From Pictodentalium vernedei (lineage: Eukaryota; Mollusca; Scaphopoda; Dentaliida; Dentaliidae), in the NCBI GenBank assembly GCA_031216915.1, contig CM062297.1, forward strand, positions 533,656,971-533,720,970: DNA of 64,000 bases, read 5' to 3'. Made by a program: the position numbers and the translations under genes. Below, piece after piece: positions 1-11,879 of the stretch; the stretch's first letter is position 1, and each line of letters opens with the position of its first letter. Below the pieces are notes generated by a model. The model saw only the letters and a program-made list of their open reading frames with translations, did not search any database and had not been told where the DNA came from.

Positions 1-1428
1 GTCGCCCTTTGCTTTGTCTGGTTTGTGCTATTCGCATTTACATTAACCGGACACAATTTATTAGAAAAGGCAGGAGGCGATTCTTTCTGTCCTTAATTCC
101 TGGTCATCAGAAGATCTCTCCTAAATCCATCGCTAGATGGATTTGTCTTGCTATTAGAGCATCCTATGCACGTTTGGTGAGGGACAATTGTATTACCAAT
201 CGCATTTCCACCTGTGTGGTGCATGCCTTGTCTACCTCCTTGGCTTATGCTAACTCCATCAGACCTTATGTGGGCAGTCTACTGGAGAAATGCTTCTACT
301 TTCTCCACTTTTTATCTGCATCAGTTGCAAGAGCAGTCTGAGGACCTATTTTCACTGGGACCTCTTTCTTCTGCTCAGGCTGTCATCCACCCTTGCCCAT
401 AACCATTTCTGTCAACTAATCCATCGTTGTAGTTTTGGTCTTTTCTTTCCTGTCCTTTTCTTAGGATTTGATTGACTGTTATTGGACAATTTTGAATTCT
501 TTCAGGACCAGTCCATACTTTTGTCTTATTACTGTACTTTCTGTCTGTGTGTCACTGGTGGCTGTATGCCTTATCTCACATCTCTCTATATTGATGTTTG
601 TGATGTGTTGGCTCTACACAACTTGGGATCTCTTCTCCAGTCCCACGGTTCCATCGGAGTCGGGTTATGTGGGATTTGGTTATGTGATTCCCACCTCTTA
701 TTGTCTATTCAGCCTGTTGTAAACAATTATGAGTAGGTTGATAAGAAATATAAATTTTATAGTAAATTCTCTTAGCATGTGAAATACAGGAAAAACTCCA
801 ATTTTGGTCATTGATTTAAGCCCCCAGTAATCCACCCTCAATGTGCTCTGTCTTATTATGTCTGTTGTACATGTGACACACATGAAAAGAACTTTGTAAA
901 TGAGAATATAGAGCTGTTAAAAGGATGTTTAGCTGTACATATAACCATCTCAAGACATTCATTCTGTATGTCTGAAATGTTCTTGATCTTGTGACCAATA
1001 AAAAATAAAAATTTTATAGTAAATTTCCTTTCTCATTATACCTACTACAATTGTTTAACAGAGACCCTCTCGTCTTCTTATTCCGGTAAGAATCTTTCCT
1101 CTCCGCTAGTCACATAACTCTCATATTAGCGGATTCAAATAGAATGACACTTCTGTTATATGTCTGCGCACTGGTTTGGGAAGCCGTTTTATTGATACAG
1201 AGAAGAGCGTCCCCCACTGGGTGTGTACTGGTTGCTCTCTGCTCAGTTTTTTGGCTTATTTTTCATCATGCTTTTGCACCACTTTTTCTTTCCCAGTTAG
1301 CTTGGGAAAGAACAAAAAATAGAGATTATTGCCGAGTTAGGGACTTCGTTTGTAGTTCAAGCCTGTTGTAAACAATTGTGGTAGGTATAATAAGAAAGGA
1401 AATTTACTATAAAATTTATATTTTTTAT
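1..1428 (+). mobile_element. 3' end of a decayed DIRS-like retrotransposon (copy A)
   Basis: The left part is cut by the window edge. What remains is the C-terminal end of a tyrosine recombinase (about 3-402), an untranslated tail, and terminal repeat sequence. A CCTGTTGTAAACAATT block occurs in direct orientation at 714-729 and 1361-1376, and a reverse-complement copy ends near 1059. This matches the DIRS plan of an internal complementary region followed by a right inverted terminal repeat. The right end is placed where similarity to the internal copy changes character, near 1424-1430. It is in the same orientation as the channel gene. The recombinase similarity is clear; the exact right end is uncertain. 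Confidence 0.7.
3..402 (+). pseudogene. Tyrosine recombinase C-terminal fragment, frameshifted
   Basis: The frame open at 9-341 aligns with the C-terminal part of the recombinase of the copy at 22.2-29.4 kb: both share QFIRKGR, RFFLSL, SIARWI and LAYAN/WAYAN-type blocks. Near 250-290 the similarity moves to another frame (214-402), which carries the end of the domain including a STFSTFYL block where DIRS recombinases have their nucleophilic tyrosine, and a GPLSSAQAVIH tail. One indel therefore breaks the reading frame. The histidine of the HxxR box is also not evident (CVVHAL). This is a dead relic; the rest lies left of the window. Confidence 0.8.
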
Positions 1429-1654
1429 TAGTCACAAGATCAAGAACATTTCAGACATACAGAATGAATGTCTTGAGATGGTTATATGTACAGCTAAACA
1501 TCCTTTTAACAGCTCTATATTCTCATTTACAAAGTACATTTCATGTGTGTCACATGTACAACAGACATAATAAGACAGAGCACATTGAGGGTGGATTACT
1601 GGGGGCTTAAATCAATGACCAGAATTGGAGTTTTTCCTGTATTTCACATGCTCC
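775..1654. repeat. Long inverted repeat: arms 775-1059 and 1368-1654
   Basis: The two arms of about 285 bp are near-exact reverse complements. Examples are GCATGTGAAATACAGG at the outer end of arm 1 against CCTGTATTTCACATGC in arm 2, and the block around GACATTCATTCTG. About 310 bp of unrelated DNA separates them. The parts nearest the spacer are DIRS terminal sequence; the outer about 230 bp lies beyond the predicted element end. Confidence 0.9.
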
Positions 1655-4139
1655 GAAGGCATGTGTGAAATATGGAAAAAACAGCAACAAGGATCATGGA
1701 TTCTTTTAATCCTTGCTCCACCCGAGTTGTGTTCTGTATTTATACCATGATTAAACATGAGTTGAGTGAATGAAGTTGATATACTTAAATAAAAATATCA
1801 TCTTTGCCAGTCGGTTTAGATTCTTGCTTGACACTGGTTTGTGTTGAAGCATTTCATTTTATCATAATGGCTCTCAGATGTGTAATGATCAATCTGATGC
1901 ATTCTTGCATGATATTTTCACACACATGGGCTGGATTTCATGTGTGGTATACTTAACACATTTCTCAATGTCTTTTGTTTGGGACAACATTTCATATACT
2001 CAGCAAAAAGACTTGAGTTGTCATTAGCCCTTTATCTAACAAAATGGCTGTATCCAGCAGTGCTGCTTGCAAAAACTGCAGTTCATATCTTATAATTTTT
2101 TAAAATTTTTGCCTCCAGAACGTTGCTTATATGCCATGTTTTGGAAGAAGAAAATTTGAATATTTCTTTGTACAAAATATTAGTGTTGTCTGCTTATCAT
2201 GCTATGTGAAGAGTTTAAAAAAAATATTTTTATTGATATATTGAGTGATAAAAATCAATGATTTATTCAAACATCCAAATCAATTGAAAGGTTTACTGGT
2301 ATAGCCTTATCATAAAAATATTATTTTCGGACAGAATGACATCAAGTGATTTGATTGGCTTAACCCTTTAGAACTGGAGATTTTTATACGTTATTGCTGA
2401 ACTTTGACATTCTCCATCCTGTGGCTTTGCAGTTTTTTCAGACAAGTCTTGGCTCCCTTCTTTGGCAGCCAAGCTTTGCCTAAAAACAACTGTCAATATA
2501 CTTACAATTTAAGTTGTGAGTTAACCTAGAGACAGCTTGTTGAGGCACCTATTCTGTTGCAGTAAAAGTGATCATAGTCGGAATTAGGCTCGTAAGTGTT
2601 AAAGATACAATGTAACCTGGTGTAAAGAAATGAACATGCAGATGATGTGATTAATTTATAAAGGTTACTAAGAATAAATTATAAAAATATATGTGGAGAA
2701 AATTGAACAAAAATTTGATGAAATTTTTTTTAAAATAATCAGAAGAATATCTTTACTTTTATGTTATCTGAGACAAAGATTAGGTTACTAGTGGAATTAT
2801 ATTATTAAGTGTAGTCACAATATGGTTGTCATGGTAGTACTGTACGCTAAAGCATACTGAGTCATGGACCAAAGTTTTGAGGCTATCTAATATGCATTCT
2901 TGGCTAAGTATTTTACTTTCAAGAGTTGTCCTATCTCGTGCTGGGTCAAGAAGGTTTCTATGTCTAAAATACAAGACTTAATCCAGTATTATGTCTTGTA
3001 TTTTAGACACAATGGATCTGAAAATAAGAAGCAAGACTTTTGATTGTGCAATGTATGAAATGATTGGGTTGTAATTTACTGTTATACGTAAACAGCATCT
3101 TATGTGTTTCACATGTACAATGTTTCGGAGTGGAAATGACCTTGTAAAAGCTGTAAGCTGATTGTCAAATCCACATTTATTATACGATTTGTATCTTCTT
3201 AAACAAAATAGGGAATAAATGTTTAAACTGAGGCATATTGCTTGTTGTTGGTGCACCTGTCTTCACTTCACCCAGTTCTAACTTGTTTTTACAGAGTTAG
3301 TACATTGGGGAGTCTGACATTTGTTTGCTGCTGCTCGGTGGGTCTCTCTTAGTACTCTGGCTTCCTCCACATGTAAACTGTATGACATGAGGTGACCCTG
3401 GCTGTCTAAAGTGTCATTAAACTCCCATAAATAAATAAGTGTAGTTGTTACAATAATTGTTTTCTTCAATTTGTAAAATGCTGAGCATTCATTTTCATTC
3501 TTCCTTTGTTTTATCACACTATAATTATCCATTGAGCATTCATTTACACCTCACCATGAAAATAACTCAATAAAACCAATGATATTTTGTTTGACAGAAC
3601 TTGAAGCACTCATTCAATCAAAATATTGCAGGTTATATTTGTAATAGCATGGAATCTGAATAGGATTGCTGATGATTTTGAAAATATTTCTTCAATAGGA
3701 AAGGAATTAATATGTGAAGAATCATATTTACAGATGCTGAAAATGACCTTGGATACCAATAAATAAATAAATATCTCACATGACTGCTTTAGTGTTAGAA
3801 GTCCATATTTGGGCTCCAGTGAATAGTGTTGATTAAAGGCATCATATTCTGTAGAAACAAATGCTACAGGAATTCTTTAATAAACTGTAACAAAACGACT
3901 ACCAGAAAACAAATGTTTGTAGTCAAACATAATTAACATCCAGCCAGTGAAATCGTTACTCAATCCGTAATGCCTGTCAGATCCGAGGTGGAACTCCCTT
4001 TTCATAATACAAGAGAATGAGAGAATTTGACTGCCCCTGGATGGGAGGGGTCAATCCATGGCAGGTTTAGTTTTCAACTTATGGCAGTTGCCATTTATAC
4101 AGCTGGGTGAACTAGAGTAAGCAAAGTTCACTGTGTTGC
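1655..4139. other. Non-coding stretch, mostly without recognisable features
   Basis: No reading frame resembling a known protein was seen. A diverged TTAACCCTTT start at about 2363 resembles the MITE family found elsewhere in the window. A short inverted repeat (TGTCTAAAATACAAGAC and its complement) lies at about 2960-3011. A SINE fragment is listed separately. Confidence 0.5.
3262..3441 (+). repeat. SINE 3' fragment
   Basis: It matches the 3' half of the complete SINE at 21477-21848: ACAGAGTTAG, a CTCGGTGGGTCTCTC-like block, TACTCTGGCTTCCTCC and a final AATAAATAAG. The pol III promoter head is missing. Confidence 0.75.
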
Positions 4140-4186
4140 TTAACTCTTTACCCAAAGCAGATGATATCAAAATTTATTATTTTACT
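4140..4186 (+). mobile_element. Left piece of a TTAA MITE split by DIRS copy B
   Basis: TTAA followed by CTCTTTACCCAAAGCAGATGA and a TTATTATTTTA block is the outer end of the palindromic MITE family seen intact at 36459-36707. The match stops where the DIRS terminus begins and resumes at 11077-11275. Confidence 0.75.
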
Positions 4187-5269
4187 ATATTTTTATACTA
4201 TAAACCAATGGACCAGACCAGCTGGTGCAAACTCAAAGTTATCAAGGGACAAACACAAATTTTGAACCCCCCCAATCCCCAAAATTTGCTTGCAAAACCA
4301 AAAATTAAAAGTCCTATCTGGTCTTCCATACTTTTACTCTCCGCACATGCGCAGCCATCAGGAAGTGACTGGAATTGGCGCAAGCATCATTCTTTGATTG
4401 GCCCTAAAGTCAGCAACAATGAACTGACATCTGTGCTTTAAAATCTCCTTTTTTGAGGATGCCAGACATAAATCAATGCAAGAATTGGTGGATCCAAGGC
4501 TGTTATTGGATGATGGAAGTATTCAATGGTGGTTTTAGACGTTCAGGGCTGTAACTTTATAATAATTATAAAATTATTTCATGTTTCCCAATTTCGGGAC
4601 ATATGCCTGACGTCATCATTTTTGATAAAGATTATTCCACTGTTTTTGTTAAGTATTCCTTCCCGATCCTTCCATGAACCCTTCCTGTTAAACTCTTAAG
4701 CTTTTTGGATATTTTTTATTGAAATTTTTTATTAAATTTCTTGGGAGTTTAACATCTATTACAGAATATTTAGTCTGTTTTCCCCATGGTTACATCCTCA
4801 CCCTAGGGGTGTTAGGTCATTTAGTCTTGCATCTTCTATCCGATGTTTCGTTTTTTCTTTGTATGAAGATCTAGCTTTGCATCTGGTAGCATTTAAATTG
4901 GTTTCTTGCATCTGGTAGCATTTAAATTGGTTTCTGACTTTGGGCCTTTTTGTGTGCCTGATGTCTTGTTTCCGGTTTTTTCATTGACGTTGTTCACATT
5001 GACAATGTCCTCATATGTAGGAAGTATTTTATATTCTGTTACTGTAGAATTACTGTAGGATACATGGATTATTATTCCGGTAGTGTAGCTCAATAAATTT
5101 GGATTTTGTCCACACTTAGGCTCTATCGGGATGGCCTTGGTCTCTTAATGTTCCCTTTGGGAACTTGGGCATTTTTAAAAAAAAAAAATTTCTAAAAAAT
5201 ATTTTGAATTTAATTTTGATTATTCCTGTATCTTAATTATATATTTTGTTGTGGAGTTTGGAAGAGTGA

Positions 5270-8200
5270 TATCGACTTTAGTTGATGCACTTTTGCAGAC
5301 TCTTGTCATACTTGTGTTCCGAAATGAAGTTTTCTTGTTGGGAGACTTGGCAAGGTCGTTGAGGTATTTTTTTTCAAAAAAATTTTCTAAAATATTTTGA
5401 ATTTAATTTTGATTGCTATTATTCATGTATCTTTATTATATATTTTGTTGTGGAGTTTGGAGGACTGATATCGAGTTTAGTCGATGCACTCCTGCGGACT
5501 CTTGTCATACTTGCTTTCACTGGGATGACTAATGTTGGAGACGGTTGTCGCGGTACGTTGTTGGTGGTGAGGTTCTGAGGCCAGGCCTCTCACCACATTA
5601 TAATTCATTTTTTCAGTTTCTATTTCAGAGGAACATGAACATGGTGATGATACTGTGACACCCATCCAAGTGTGCTACCGTCGTCGTGCTCCATTGAGCA
5701 AATAGAGCTAGCTGCAGTGCTCATGATATGCAAGGGATAAGGCCTCCAGTTAGTGTTCTTAATATCTTGCAAGCAGCTAGCTTGACCGGTGAAGCGGTTA
5801 TTCCGTCCATGGGAGCCATGACACCCGGTAAGTCCATTGCGGTTGAAGGAAGTGTAGATGTGGGTAGAGCGAGCACTTAAATATAAATAAGCACACCCAG
5901 CGACAATGGAAATAGGAAGGAAATAAGGAGGAAGTCAGCAAGTTTCATGTTGAGAGGCTCAGCGAGGTCTAATAAACCACGAGCAGGAGAGGCTCCTCTC
6001 TAACCTAACAACATTTGGGGCCAAATGTTGTTATGAGAAACTTGCACGGGCCGGAGCATACGTTCGCCCACCGCTCGGGACGCTCTGTGTAGTCTGCAGC
6101 CAGGGTCAGCTTCAGTCACGGCTTCTTCTGCTATGTTATTAAAGCACACGCGACTGCAGGCTAGCTACCCGATTTCAGATATCCAGTCAGCTGCGCGAAG
6201 ACAGAGCTATTCTTTGCCCCTGAAGTCGGACCATCCGATAGCTAGCAATCCGAGGTATCGATCAACGGGACGTTCAGAGAAGAGATCTATCTCTGGATCT
6301 TCATCCCAGGAGCAGCAAGCGGAGGAAAAAACAGAAGGCCGCTGCTACTCAAGCCTTGGGAACGGACTTGCTGTCGCAGTTGTGCAGCTGTTAGCAGCAT
6401 CCTAGCTAATGCAAGAGCAGACTCCAGTGTTGAGAGTCGGACGGTGCTGGGTCGGTCCTGTCAATTGTGCATGTAGAAGAAGCCAGAAGTTTCTAAATGT
6501 CACGCTCGGCTAGATCTGTGGTCAGATCTCCGTTTGGAAAGCCCTCTCCATCCCATTAACAGTCGGGGTTGACTGTGTCTGATTTGAGAAACCATATTGA
6601 GTCGGAACACGTGTCAAAATTCCTTCCACACTGCAGCCGGGGCCGGATGCAGTTATGGCTTCTTCTGCTTACATGGAAGCGCACGAAAGAGGATTAGTCA
6701 AGAAGTTTCTAAGTGGGATACTCGGCGAGATCTGGGGACAGATCGCGAGTGCAGAGCACTTTTTCGTCTCGTTAACAGTTGGGGATGACTGTTTTGTGTT
6801 GTAAGAAACTTCAATGAGGAGGAGCATCCGTCCTATGTCACGAGTCAGGGTGCTTCTTCTGCATTTCAGCCGGGGTTGGCTGTGGTTACAACTTCCTCTT
6901 CTTCTATGGATATCCATGATAAGGGATAGATGCCTACAAGTTTCTAACAGAACACTCGATGAGGTCTAGAGCAGACTGCGAGCTGGAGAACCTTCTCCTT
7001 TCCATCAGCAGTCGGGGTCAACTGTTTTTGGTGCGAGAAACTTTAGTGAGTTGGGACGCCCATTCACTCTTGCAGTTCAGGATGCTCCTTCCACACTGCA
7101 GGCAGATTTGATGGCAGATTTGATGGCAGCTATGGCATCTTCCCTTGCTTCATTAATGAAGCACATTGACCAAAGACTAGCTATCTGACTTCGTAGGTTC
7201 GGGTTGATAGCTAGTTGTTTGAGACTGGTACTACCGTTTAATAGACTCTGATAGTGAACTGTCAGACGGTACTGCGTTGGTCCATTCATCCTTTCAGTCG
7301 GATGGAGTTGACCATATTTGCGGAGGGAACATTTGGATGGTGAGAGGGATACAGAGTGTGAGTCTCCATCTCTCACAGAATGGCACTTTAAGACTATGAA
7401 AAGTCTTAAGCTCTTAAGAATATTGTTCCATCTGAATATAAGTCTGCGTTTAGATGAGCAGGCCAGGGATGAAAATTTGTCCCTACCTGCATCATTTAAT
7501 ATATGCTTGGAAATGATGGAATGTGCTATTTCATTGAAAAGAGCAAATCTGGGTGCAATGTCCTAAGCACATCACCTTACCAGAGCTATGGCACAACGTC
7601 TCAATGGAAAGAAATATGAGGACGTGGTTCCTCGCTAAGAGTTCTCTCCAGGGCAGTCATGTATGTCACATACAACTCTGCACGAACAGTGAATTTGGAG
7701 TTGGTAAGATGTGATGCTGTCCTTGCATCGTCTATACTATTTGACGACAAGCTTGCGTTGATATATGAGCAGGCTACAAGAAAGCTTCCAGTGCTCTGCT
7801 ATTGAAGTTGTTGTCTCATCAACACACTTCAGCAGACCAGGGTAAGCGAGGCCGTTCTGCTTCTAAGAAAGCATCATGAGAATGTCTCACGAGGGTATAA
7901 TAACCCTCTTATATTTTCTCTGGAAGTCGTCATTATAGCAACTCGGGAAAGGGGCATAGGTCTGATCAAGGCTATGGGTCACACCCCCCTAGGCCGATGA
8001 TTAATGGAAGATTATCATCTTCACGAGAAACTGGACGTTAATCATGGAAGTTCCTTTGAAAGAGAGTCGCTTCTAGTGGAGGTAAAGGCTCTCTTATTGA
8101 AGGGAACAATTGAGGTTGACAAGACGAGCTTCTTCATGGAGAGGACGTAGTTTCTCCTCCCGTAAGCATCGTAAGTCGTACAGGTGATGGACATGACCTC

Positions 8201-8550
8201 TATTGCTTGCCAGCTGACGGAAGGTTATCAACTTCAAGAGAAACTGGACGTTAATCACAGAAGTTCCTTTCAAAGAGAGTCGCTCCTAATGGAGGTAAAG
8301 GCTCTCTTATTGAAGGGAACAATTGAGGTCAATGAGAATAGATTTTGGTTGCTTTCCACTTGGCGGTAGGTTATCAACCTCGCAAAAAGTGGATAAATTG
8401 TGGAAGATCAGTGGATGAGAATGTAGTCTCGGCAGGCCTGCGGCCATCAGCCCGAGCAAGCTCCACTTACAAGAATACTTGTTAGACAGATCTTCCAAGA
8501 GAGGCTTTCCTTCTGGAGGTATGAGCTTTCCTATTGAAGAAAAGCATTAG
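5270..8550 (+). pseudogene. Degenerate DIRS gag and N-terminal RT relic in copy B
   Basis: Nucleotide similarity to the copy C coding region is visible in patches. A CAGTTTCTATTTCAGAGGAAC block at 5611-5631 matches copy C at about 23545. A GAGAGGCTC...CTCCTCTCTAAC segment near 5950-6005 matches about 23875. A gag segment with AATTTGGAGTTGGTAAG at about 7691 matches about 25005. A GAGTCGCTTCTAGTGGAGGT segment at about 8063 matches the RT N-terminal region at about 25628. All frames are broken by stops and indels. Two local amplifications are present: a 215-240 bp unit repeated around 6420-7080, and a tandem duplication of the RT piece (about 7998-8110 and 8221-8332). The product is non-functional. 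Confidence 0.7.
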
Positions 8551-10689
8551 ACGTCGTTGAAATTATTCTCCAGTTCTTTATTATCACCTGTTTCTCGTCC
8601 TGAATCTGGATGGATAGTGCATAGATAGGCTGAGATATGCCTTGGCGTCAAGACAATTATGTCATTGTGGACGCCATAGTAGCCTTCTGTACAGTTACAG
8701 CGGTCTCTTGGGTTAGGCTCTGTCCGCTGTCTTTTGGGAATAAAACCGAAAAAGATACTGTGCTTTTCAGTTTGTATTTCCTAGGTGTCATAGACTTGAG
8801 TCATTGTTACACCATAGTAGCCTAGCTAAAATCATGAGTGAGATTTTTTCAGTATTATGCAGTGGCATAACTGAATTTATTATCTCTTGGGACTGCGGTC
8901 TCTTTGGGAATTCAGGGCTGTTTTATATAGTGGCTCTTCATTCCCTACCTTGCGCGATGATAATTGTAAGTCTCCATTAAGTGAGCCTTCAGGGGCGCAA
9001 CTTACACCGATATATCTGTCTTCACGAAGATGAAGACTTATTAGCTATGGCTAGTGTTGTAAGTCTCCTCAGTAAGGGCCTCAGCTATCAGCTTTTAATG
9101 GTCTTCACAGGAAGACCTTTAGCTGCTTCAGCTAGGCTGAGTTAGTTGTCTTATCAGACATGATACCGTTTGTTAGAGGAGGTTATTCTCTTCAAACCGG
9201 TATGGTTTGGTGTAAGTTATTATGTTAATACGGTGTATATGTTCATCACATCCTTCTCCACCCTTTGTGGCATTATGGAGTCGGTCAGATGTGAGGGAGT
9301 CTTGTGGTTCCTATACCATTTGATGGCTAACACAAGAACGATTCAAGTAATGTGGTGAGGGGGGTTCGATATGAATTCAAATCCCCCTCCCCACCGCCAA
9401 TGTGTTAAGAGGCGATTACCGGGCAAGACGTAGTTTTCTTCCTGTAAGCCTTGTATGCATTTAAGTATATTCATGCATTTCATGACTTCTCGATTGGTGG
9501 CTGGGTCGTGTTCTATGGTGACCTCATGGGCACATCCACTTTTTAGTTGGTTTGTTTCCTGTGGTTATTCGTTTATATGTCATATACGAGCATATGATTC
9601 ATCATCAATAATAAATTGCTAGCCTTTGGGTACCTGTAAGGCTGTCTAGTCAGTTAACTGGTTTTCAGATGATTACACATGGGATTTCAATGCTCGCGTG
9701 CATCATAAGTGTATTATTAGGCAGACACATTATTGTATGTTATGGACCTTAGAAACAATGAATTATTTGGGGCGGTCCGTGATGAGTCTGTTAATCATAG
9801 CTCATTCTATTTCTAAATCCAGGTTTCTATAAATTTCGGTATCCAATTGAATATAACTTGTCTATACATTCTCGTATATTCGCACGTGTCTGGGAGCATA
9901 GATATCGGATAGGACACATCTGGGAGTGTTATTTATTGGAATTTATTGTACTCCTGAACGGGGTCGCCTGTGGGTTACCTTGAAAGTGTGTTTACTCTCC
10001 AGAGATCGTTCATTGTGATTCTATTGGACATGTGTATGTTGTACATATTATATCACTGGTTTTCGACCTATCTACATATGCTGACTCCGGTATACGTTAC
10101 AAGTGGGTGCTATTAATTACTGGGTTATCTTCTGAAGTGGCGTTAAGCACCACTTTATTAATAATAATTAAAATCTGGGTGCCTGTTCGACGAATATGTA
10201 TTGTTATTTGGTACCGCTTTTACTGATTCCAGAGCGCTCCCCTCTTTGTTTTTGAAGAAGATTCCTTCAAAAATGGGGGCGGGGGAATTTTTTAAATCTC
10301 CACCGGCTTGTTAAGTGTTTAACTATGAGTGAAGCTGTTTTGTCTGTAGATTATATCCTGGATACAGCTTGTGTATTATTGTATATGGCGTATGTTTGTG
10401 GGGGTTAACCTCTCACTCTCAAATACGCCATCCTAATTTTTAAGGCGTTGTCCGGACTAGCCTTAAAATTGGGAACTCGTTACATCCAATTAGCATAGTC
10501 ATTCATGCTAAGAATACAGAATTACTTAAATTTGGCTCCTTATTTATGATATGTCTTCTCTATTACTGTATAGAGAGACATACATCTAATTCCTTTTAAA
10601 TTTAATTTCCTTTCACCTTGGATTGCAAGCTTGGGAACTATGTTGGTCTGCTAATACTGAAGTCCTAGGCCCTCCACCTTTTTATGACT
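8551..10689. other. Interior of copy B with no recognisable coding similarity
   Basis: By position this should correspond to the RT-RNase H and recombinase genes. I could not align it by eye to copy C. It may be too decayed or replaced by other sequence. Confidence 0.4.
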
Positions 10690-10790
10690 CAGCTAGTCTG
10701 GGCCATTGGTTTATAGTATAAAAATATGATAAATTTAAAGTAATTTGTATATTTTTTATACTTACCAATGGCCCAGATGGGTATGGCCCT
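10690..10790. repeat. Internal complementary region of DIRS copy B
   Basis: Reverse-complement copies of the two element ends are fused here, around TATAAAAATATGATAAATTT. In the DIRS replication model such a region templates the end junction of a circular intermediate. The match to the right end at about 11027-11076 is close, with a few substitutions. Confidence 0.75.
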
Positions 10791-11073
10791 CCCATGAGTG
10801 GGCACTCATACCTCCCCGCTGAGTTATTATGTGGTACTCTCTTCTATAAAGAATGATGTTGGTGCCAATTCCGGTCACTTCCTGACAGCTGTGCATGCGC
10901 AGAGAGTAAAAGTATGGAGGACCAGATAGGACTTTTAATTTTTGGTTTTGCAAGCAAATGTTTGGGGATTGGGGGGGGTTCAAAATTTGTGTTTGGCCCT
11001 TGATAACTTTGAGTTTGCACCAGCTAGTCTGGGCAATTGGTAAGTATAAAAATAAACAAATTACTTTAAATTT

Positions 11074-11275
11074 ATCATTTTTCGATTTTGTAAAAAATGT
11101 CAACAAAACCATATCATGTGACCCTTCATTAGAATGAGGAGCTCGATGAGTTCATTCCATTGATGGGTCACATGATATGGTTTTGTTGAAATTGTTTAAA
11201 AAATAATATTTTGTCAAATGCTGAATCTGCATATCACACGGACAGATGTGGCTGATTCATTAGGTAAAGGGTTAA
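11074..11275 (+). mobile_element. Right piece of the TTAA MITE split by DIRS copy B
   Basis: It continues the MITE with CAACAAAACCATATCATGTG, a central pair of complementary ATTAGAATGA/TCATTCCATT-type blocks, and the closing ATTAGGTAAAGGG followed by TTAA at 11272-11275. With 4140-4186 it reconstitutes one palindromic MITE. Confidence 0.75.
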
Positions 11276-11505
11276 TGAACAGATGCAAGTAGTTTGAGTC
11301 AGAATCAAAGTCATAACCTTCCAGTTAGAAGTCTGATCCATTAACCAATGAAGAACCTCTGGAATATTTTTGGATAACTAATAATGTAGACACAAACATG
11401 TCTGAAATAACTGCATTCCAATTGTTCAACTTATTCAACACTGCAGCCTTTTACAACTGACATTTCTTGGTTCTCATTTTTAAGTGTGGTTTGTTTATGT
11501 TTCAG

Positions 11506-11574
11506 GAGCGACATTTCCTTACAATTGCCAATTATGTTTTTACTGTGATATTTACAATTGAGATGAGTGTGAAG
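11506..11574 (+). CDS. Cav3: T-type calcium channel exon: end of IIIS1-S2 loop and S2
   Basis: This 23-codon exon is preceded by a pyrimidine-rich TTTATGTTTCAG acceptor and followed by a GTATGC donor; both ends are phase 0. It reads ERHFLTIANYVFTVIFTIEMSVK. This fits the Cav3 domain III S2 segment: the ERxFLT start, the ANYxFT core, and the acidic residue in FTIEM that forms part of the gating-charge transfer site. The next residues across the intron (VVAKGLF) continue the S2-S3 turn as in Cav3 channels. The exon for IIIS1 and all of domains I and II must lie upstream of it; none was recognised in 1-11505. The protein is a plasma-membrane, low-voltage-activated calcium channel pore subunit. 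Confidence 0.93.
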
Positions 11575-11879
11575 GTATGCATTAATTTTTCTTAAATGTC
11601 ACCAACCAGTTAGGGTCTAAATTTCAATACTGCAAAATTATACGATCTTAATATTTTTCTTTCCTTAATTTTAAGACTTCAGCCCATGAACCTGAGCACC
11701 AGCCACAAAGAGTAGACCCATTTTTGCTCCTGTATCAAGCCCACAAGCCATTTGTAGCTTAACTTGACCAAGTCCAGATAAGCTATTGCCATCATGCATG
11801 CAGAAGTCTGTTAGTCTGTGAGTCTGTTCACATTTTCCTTTAGCACAGGCTACACCCCTTAGTTCTTGTCCGATCATCA

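Larger units (their letters stand above)
4185..11076 (+). mobile_element. Decayed full-length DIRS-like element (copy B)
   Basis: About 6.9 kb. It is bounded by inverted terminal repeats (4200-4395 and 10850-11045) and has an internal complementary region at 10690-10790. That region contains the reverse complement of the left end (GGTTTATAGTATAAAAATAT) joined to the reverse complement of the right end (GATAAATTTAAAGTAATTTG). These are DIRS-type termini rather than LTRs. The interior keeps recognisable but shattered gag and RT similarity to copy C (22.2-29.4 kb). No long open frame survives. It sits inside a MITE, so it is younger than that MITE but clearly older than copy C. Confidence 0.85.
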
